From contig NZ_LMQU01000012.1 in assembly GCF_001425445.1 (NCBI RefSeq), positions 392,278 to 456,277 of the forward strand: 64,000 nucleotides of DNA, written 5' to 3'. The position numbers and the translations under genes are program-made. The stretch is from Devosia sp. Leaf420 (GTDB lineage Bacteria > Pseudomonadota > Alphaproteobacteria > Rhizobiales > Devosiaceae). This document shows, piece after piece, positions 61,945 to 64,000 of the stretch (its first letter is position 1; each line of letters opens with the position of its first letter). The notes below the pieces were generated by a model that was given only the letters and a program-made list of their open reading frames with translations, ran no database searches and was not told where the DNA came from.

Positions 61945-62325
61945 TTAACGCGGGCGATGCGTGTCCGAGGACAGCGGGGGGAAGATGGTTTCGGCGATGC
62001 GGACAAGGACCCAACCGGCGGTGAGGCCAAGCAGCGCGCCCACGGATTTGACCATGGCGTCGGAAAAGCGGCCGTGGCGATCTGGGCGAAGCTCCTGCAG
62101 CCATTCGAGACCGAAAACACCAATGATGACGATCAGCAACGCGAGCCAGATTTTGCGCGGATAGGCGAGGGCGAAGAGGAGGCCAACGACCACGAAGGCT
62201 GCGGACCGCTCGATGTCGACCGGGAGCATGGACAGGCGCGGGCGCAGGCCGATTGGCGAGAGCGTGGCAATGGCGATGCCGATGAGGGCGAGCCAGGCGA
62301 GGGCCTGCAGAATGGTTCTGGTCAT
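61945..62325 (-). CDS. VanZ-like family protein
   Basis: A 126-aa membrane protein with four hydrophobic segments and a VanZ-like arrangement (L-S-P-I-G-L-R-P near the start, G-L-E-W-L-Q-E-L-R-P-D-R-H-G-R-F-S-D in the third loop). VanZ-like proteins are linked to teicoplanin resistance in some bacteria but their function elsewhere is unknown. The start M-T-R-T-I-L is chosen because the upstream frame overlaps the next gene. Confidence 0.8.
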   Translation of the reverse strand: MTRTILQALAWLALIGIAIATLSPIGLRPRLSMLPVDIERSAAFVVVGLLFALAYPRKIWLALLIVIIGVFGLEWLQELRPDRHGRFSDAMVKSVGALLGLTAGWVLVRIAETIFPPLSSDTHRPR

Positions 62326-62387
62326 AAAACTGTCATACGCGCCGGAGGCGGAACTGGCCAGTGGTGGGGCGGCATGGCTGGTGCCCA

Positions 62388-63122
62388 TCATGCGCGGGCA
62401 CGGCGGACCTCGGGGAGCGCGATGACCAGGAGAAGGAGCGCAGTGAGGAGGAAAAGCCAGCCGCCTATGGCGAGATAGATGACGACGCCGGCAATGCCGC
62501 CCAAGAGAAAAGCGGCGAGGGTGCTGATATGGAGTTTCAAGCGCTGGGGGCCGTTGCCATAGGTGAGCGAGGCGAGGGCGAGGCCGATATCGGTGGCCAT
62601 GCCGGAGACATGGGTGGTGCGGACGCGGGCATCGCTGATCCGCGTCGTCGCGGCGTTTTGGAGGCCCATGATGAAGCTGAGGCCGATGAGGAGGCCGGGG
62701 CCGAAGCTCGGGATAGTGAGATCGGCGACGGCGAGGACGGCGAGCAGGGCGGCTTCGAGGAGGATGGAATAGGCATAGATGCCGCGAATGGCGTGACGGC
62801 GGCCGGTTTCGATGAGAAGGCCGGAACAGAAGGCGCCGGTGATAAAGGCGACGATGAGCGCAAGGAAGATACCCGTCAGGCCGAAGCGGCCGAGGCCGAT
62901 CTGATCGGAGAGGGCGGAGACATTGCCGGTCATATTGGCGGAGAAGAAGCCGACGGCTTGAAAACCTGATGCGTTGAGCGCGCCGGCGATACCGGCCAGA
63001 AGCACCGCCAGCTTGACGTCGATTGCGGGCGTTCGCTGATCGCCTTCATGGATAAGCACGGAAATTTGGCCGCCGGTTGAATTTGTGATCGCTGAAATTA
63101 CGAGGATTTCCGGGCTTTGCAA
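62388..63122 (-). CDS. DUF1275/YoaK-family membrane protein
   Basis: A 244-aa membrane protein with about six hydrophobic segments. DUF1275 features: A-L-N-A-S-G-F-Q-A-V-G-F-F-S-A-N-M-T-G-N and M-G-L-Q-N-A. Its function is unknown. The start is uncertain: a TTG at 63122 gives the full frame, and a GTG at 63059 (V-L-I-H-E-G-D) gives a shorter protein beginning near the first helix. Confidence 0.85.
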   Translation of the reverse strand: MQSPEILVISAITNSTGGQISVLIHEGDQRTPAIDVKLAVLLAGIAGALNASGFQAVGFFSANMTGNVSALSDQIGLGRFGLTGIFLALIVAFITGAFCSGLLIETGRRHAIRGIYAYSILLEAALLAVLAVADLTIPSFGPGLLIGLSFIMGLQNAATTRISDARVRTTHVSGMATDIGLALASLTYGNGPQRLKLHISTLAAFLLGGIAGVVIYLAIGGWLFLLTALLLLVIALPEVRRARA

Positions 63123-63248
63123 GCGGCGAGCGCGGCCAACATTACCGACCTTGCCAAGAGTTCATCCCCTCGCAACCTCAGGGCCAGCCCGTTGCCTGTA
63201 GGTTGGTGTCATTCCGGTTCGACCGGTTTCCCATGCAAGGAAAAAACC

Positions 63249-63956
63249 ATGACCTCGATTTCTAAAAAAGCCATCGTTGCTGCTGTGACCGCAGTGATCG
63301 GCCTGGGTGCCATTGCACCAGCCATGGCGCAGACGGCTCCAGCCGCTCCGCAGCCGCCGACGGCCGATGCGCCGATGCCGCCCGATGCCAATGGTCCGAT
63401 GGGTGGCCCCGGCCATCGTCCGCATGACGGCGGGCCGCGCCGTGGTGGTGGCGAAGGGTTTCTCGACTTTGGCCGTGGCGGCGAAGGCATCGAAATTGCC
63501 ATCGTGCGCCTCAGCCACCGTATCGACCTGACCGCTGAGCAGAAGACGCTGCTCGAGACCTTCAAGACCGACGCGCTGGCGGCGGCTGAAACATTCACTA
63601 CGGCCACCGAGGGTTTGCGTCCGACCCCGCCTGCTCAAGGCACGACCGCGACTGCACCGACGCCGCCGACGTTCACCGAACGGCTCGACAATCGCATTGC
63701 GATGGAAAAGGCGCAGCTTGCAGCGCTCGAAGCCGTGCAGCCGTCGGCGAAGGCTTTCTTCGATAGCCTGACCGCCGAACAGCAGGCCCAGCTTACGCCG
63801 CAGCGTGGCGAACCCGGCTTTGGTCCGCATGGCCGCCCTGGCCAGCATGGTGGGCCGAACGGCAAGGGTCAGCATGTGCGTCCGGGCCAGATGGGTGCGC
63901 CTGATCAGCCGGCCACTCCTGCCGAAGCACCGACAGAAGCGCTGCCGCAGACCTAA
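63249..63956 (+). CDS. Periplasmic Spy/LTXXQ-like protein
   Basis: A 235-aa protein with a signal peptide (K-K-A-I-V-A-A-V-T-A-V then A-M-A-Q), a proline- and glycine-rich linker, and a helical core: I-D-L-T-A-E-Q-K-T-L-L, then F-D-S-L-T-A-E-Q-Q-A-Q-L. Two L-T-A-E-Q motifs recall the LTXXQ signature of Spy/CpxP periplasmic chaperones. The low-complexity tail is glycine-, proline- and histidine-rich. The open frame upstream to 63117 is not used because the signal peptide fixes the start. Confidence 0.82.
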   Translation: MTSISKKAIVAAVTAVIGLGAIAPAMAQTAPAAPQPPTADAPMPPDANGPMGGPGHRPHDGGPRRGGGEGFLDFGRGGEGIEIAIVRLSHRIDLTAEQKTLLETFKTDALAAAETFTTATEGLRPTPPAQGTTATAPTPPTFTERLDNRIAMEKAQLAALEAVQPSAKAFFDSLTAEQQAQLTPQRGEPGFGPHGRPGQHGGPNGKGQHVRPGQMGAPDQPATPAEAPTEALPQT

Positions 63957-63974
63957 GCAGCAAACGCTTTTACG

Positions 63975-64000
63975 GCTCCGCGCATCCTTCGGTGCGGAGC
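63975..64000 (+). terminator. Terminator hairpin at window end
   Basis: GCTCCGC and GCGGAGC pair perfectly (plus a G-U and a C-G pair inward). It is 19 bp after the last stop; the expected T run lies outside the window. Confidence 0.7.

Overview
The window reads as a chromosomal segment of a GC-rich alphaproteobacterium of the order Hyphomicrobiales, most like a Devosia-type genome. The inference rests on gene content and order: blocks such as prs-rplY-pth, lgt-midA-pgeF facing ubiK, ybjN-proC, and SDR-uvrC plus pgsA-moaD-moaE, and an alpha-galactoside ABC locus of the rhizobial agp type. No rRNA, tRNA, CRISPR array or complete insertion sequence was seen. Genes are tightly packed on both strands, and the longer gaps are filled mostly by short palindromic repeats.

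Layout. 1-2.8 kb: a GGDEF/EAL c-di-GMP protein with a periplasmic molybdopterin-fold partner. 3-5.4 kb: an AraC regulator divergent from a family 4 glycosidase (GH4). 5.5-6.1 kb: an intact RHH/ParE-type toxin-antitoxin pair. 6.2-8.35 kb: a tryptophan-halogenase-family flavoprotein translationally coupled to a LysE-type exporter that is broken by a 25-bp tandem duplication. 8.7-9.8 kb: ychF between inverted copies of a 72-bp hairpin repeat. 10-11.7 kb: a PhyH dioxygenase divergent from an AraC regulator. 11.9-20.4 kb: an agp/mel-type locus (AraC regulator, binding protein, two permeases, fused double ATPase, GH4 alpha-galactosidase). 20.9-27.1 kb: housekeeping genes pth, rplY, prs, pgeF, midA and lgt. 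27.2-31.8 kb: small accessory genes around ubiK, ybjN and proC. 31.8-34 kb: MarR/ilvE and a second toxin-antitoxin pair with a frameshifted toxin. 34-36.6 kb: moaE-moaD-pgsA, then a DAHP synthase preceded by a transcription attenuator with an aromatic-rich leader peptide. 36.8-39.4 kb: an ABC-2 exporter. 39.5-43.9 kb: small proteins, uvrC and a FolM-like SDR. 44-53.6 kb: membrane and secreted proteins, MarR, LysR, a DUF1007-NicO metal transporter fusion, and hemH. 53.6-56.3 kb: an accessory island with repeat composites, a DUF559 nuclease and an AT-rich reverse transcriptase with a structured non-coding leader. 56.3-64 kb: uvrB, HD-GYP and small membrane or periplasmic proteins.

The most interesting items are: (i) the solitary reverse transcriptase next to uvrB, which resembles defence-associated RTs and has about 400 bp of structured upstream DNA that could encode a template RNA; (ii) the Phe/Tyr/Trp leader-peptide attenuator before the DAHP synthase; (iii) a DUF559 nuclease gene embedded among roughly 110-bp composite palindromic repeats, one of which supplies its C-terminus; (iv) the 25-bp duplication that breaks the exporter; and (v) inverted hairpin repeats around ychF that could explain its displacement and inversion relative to pth. 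All functional assignments come from reading motifs; no database search was run.
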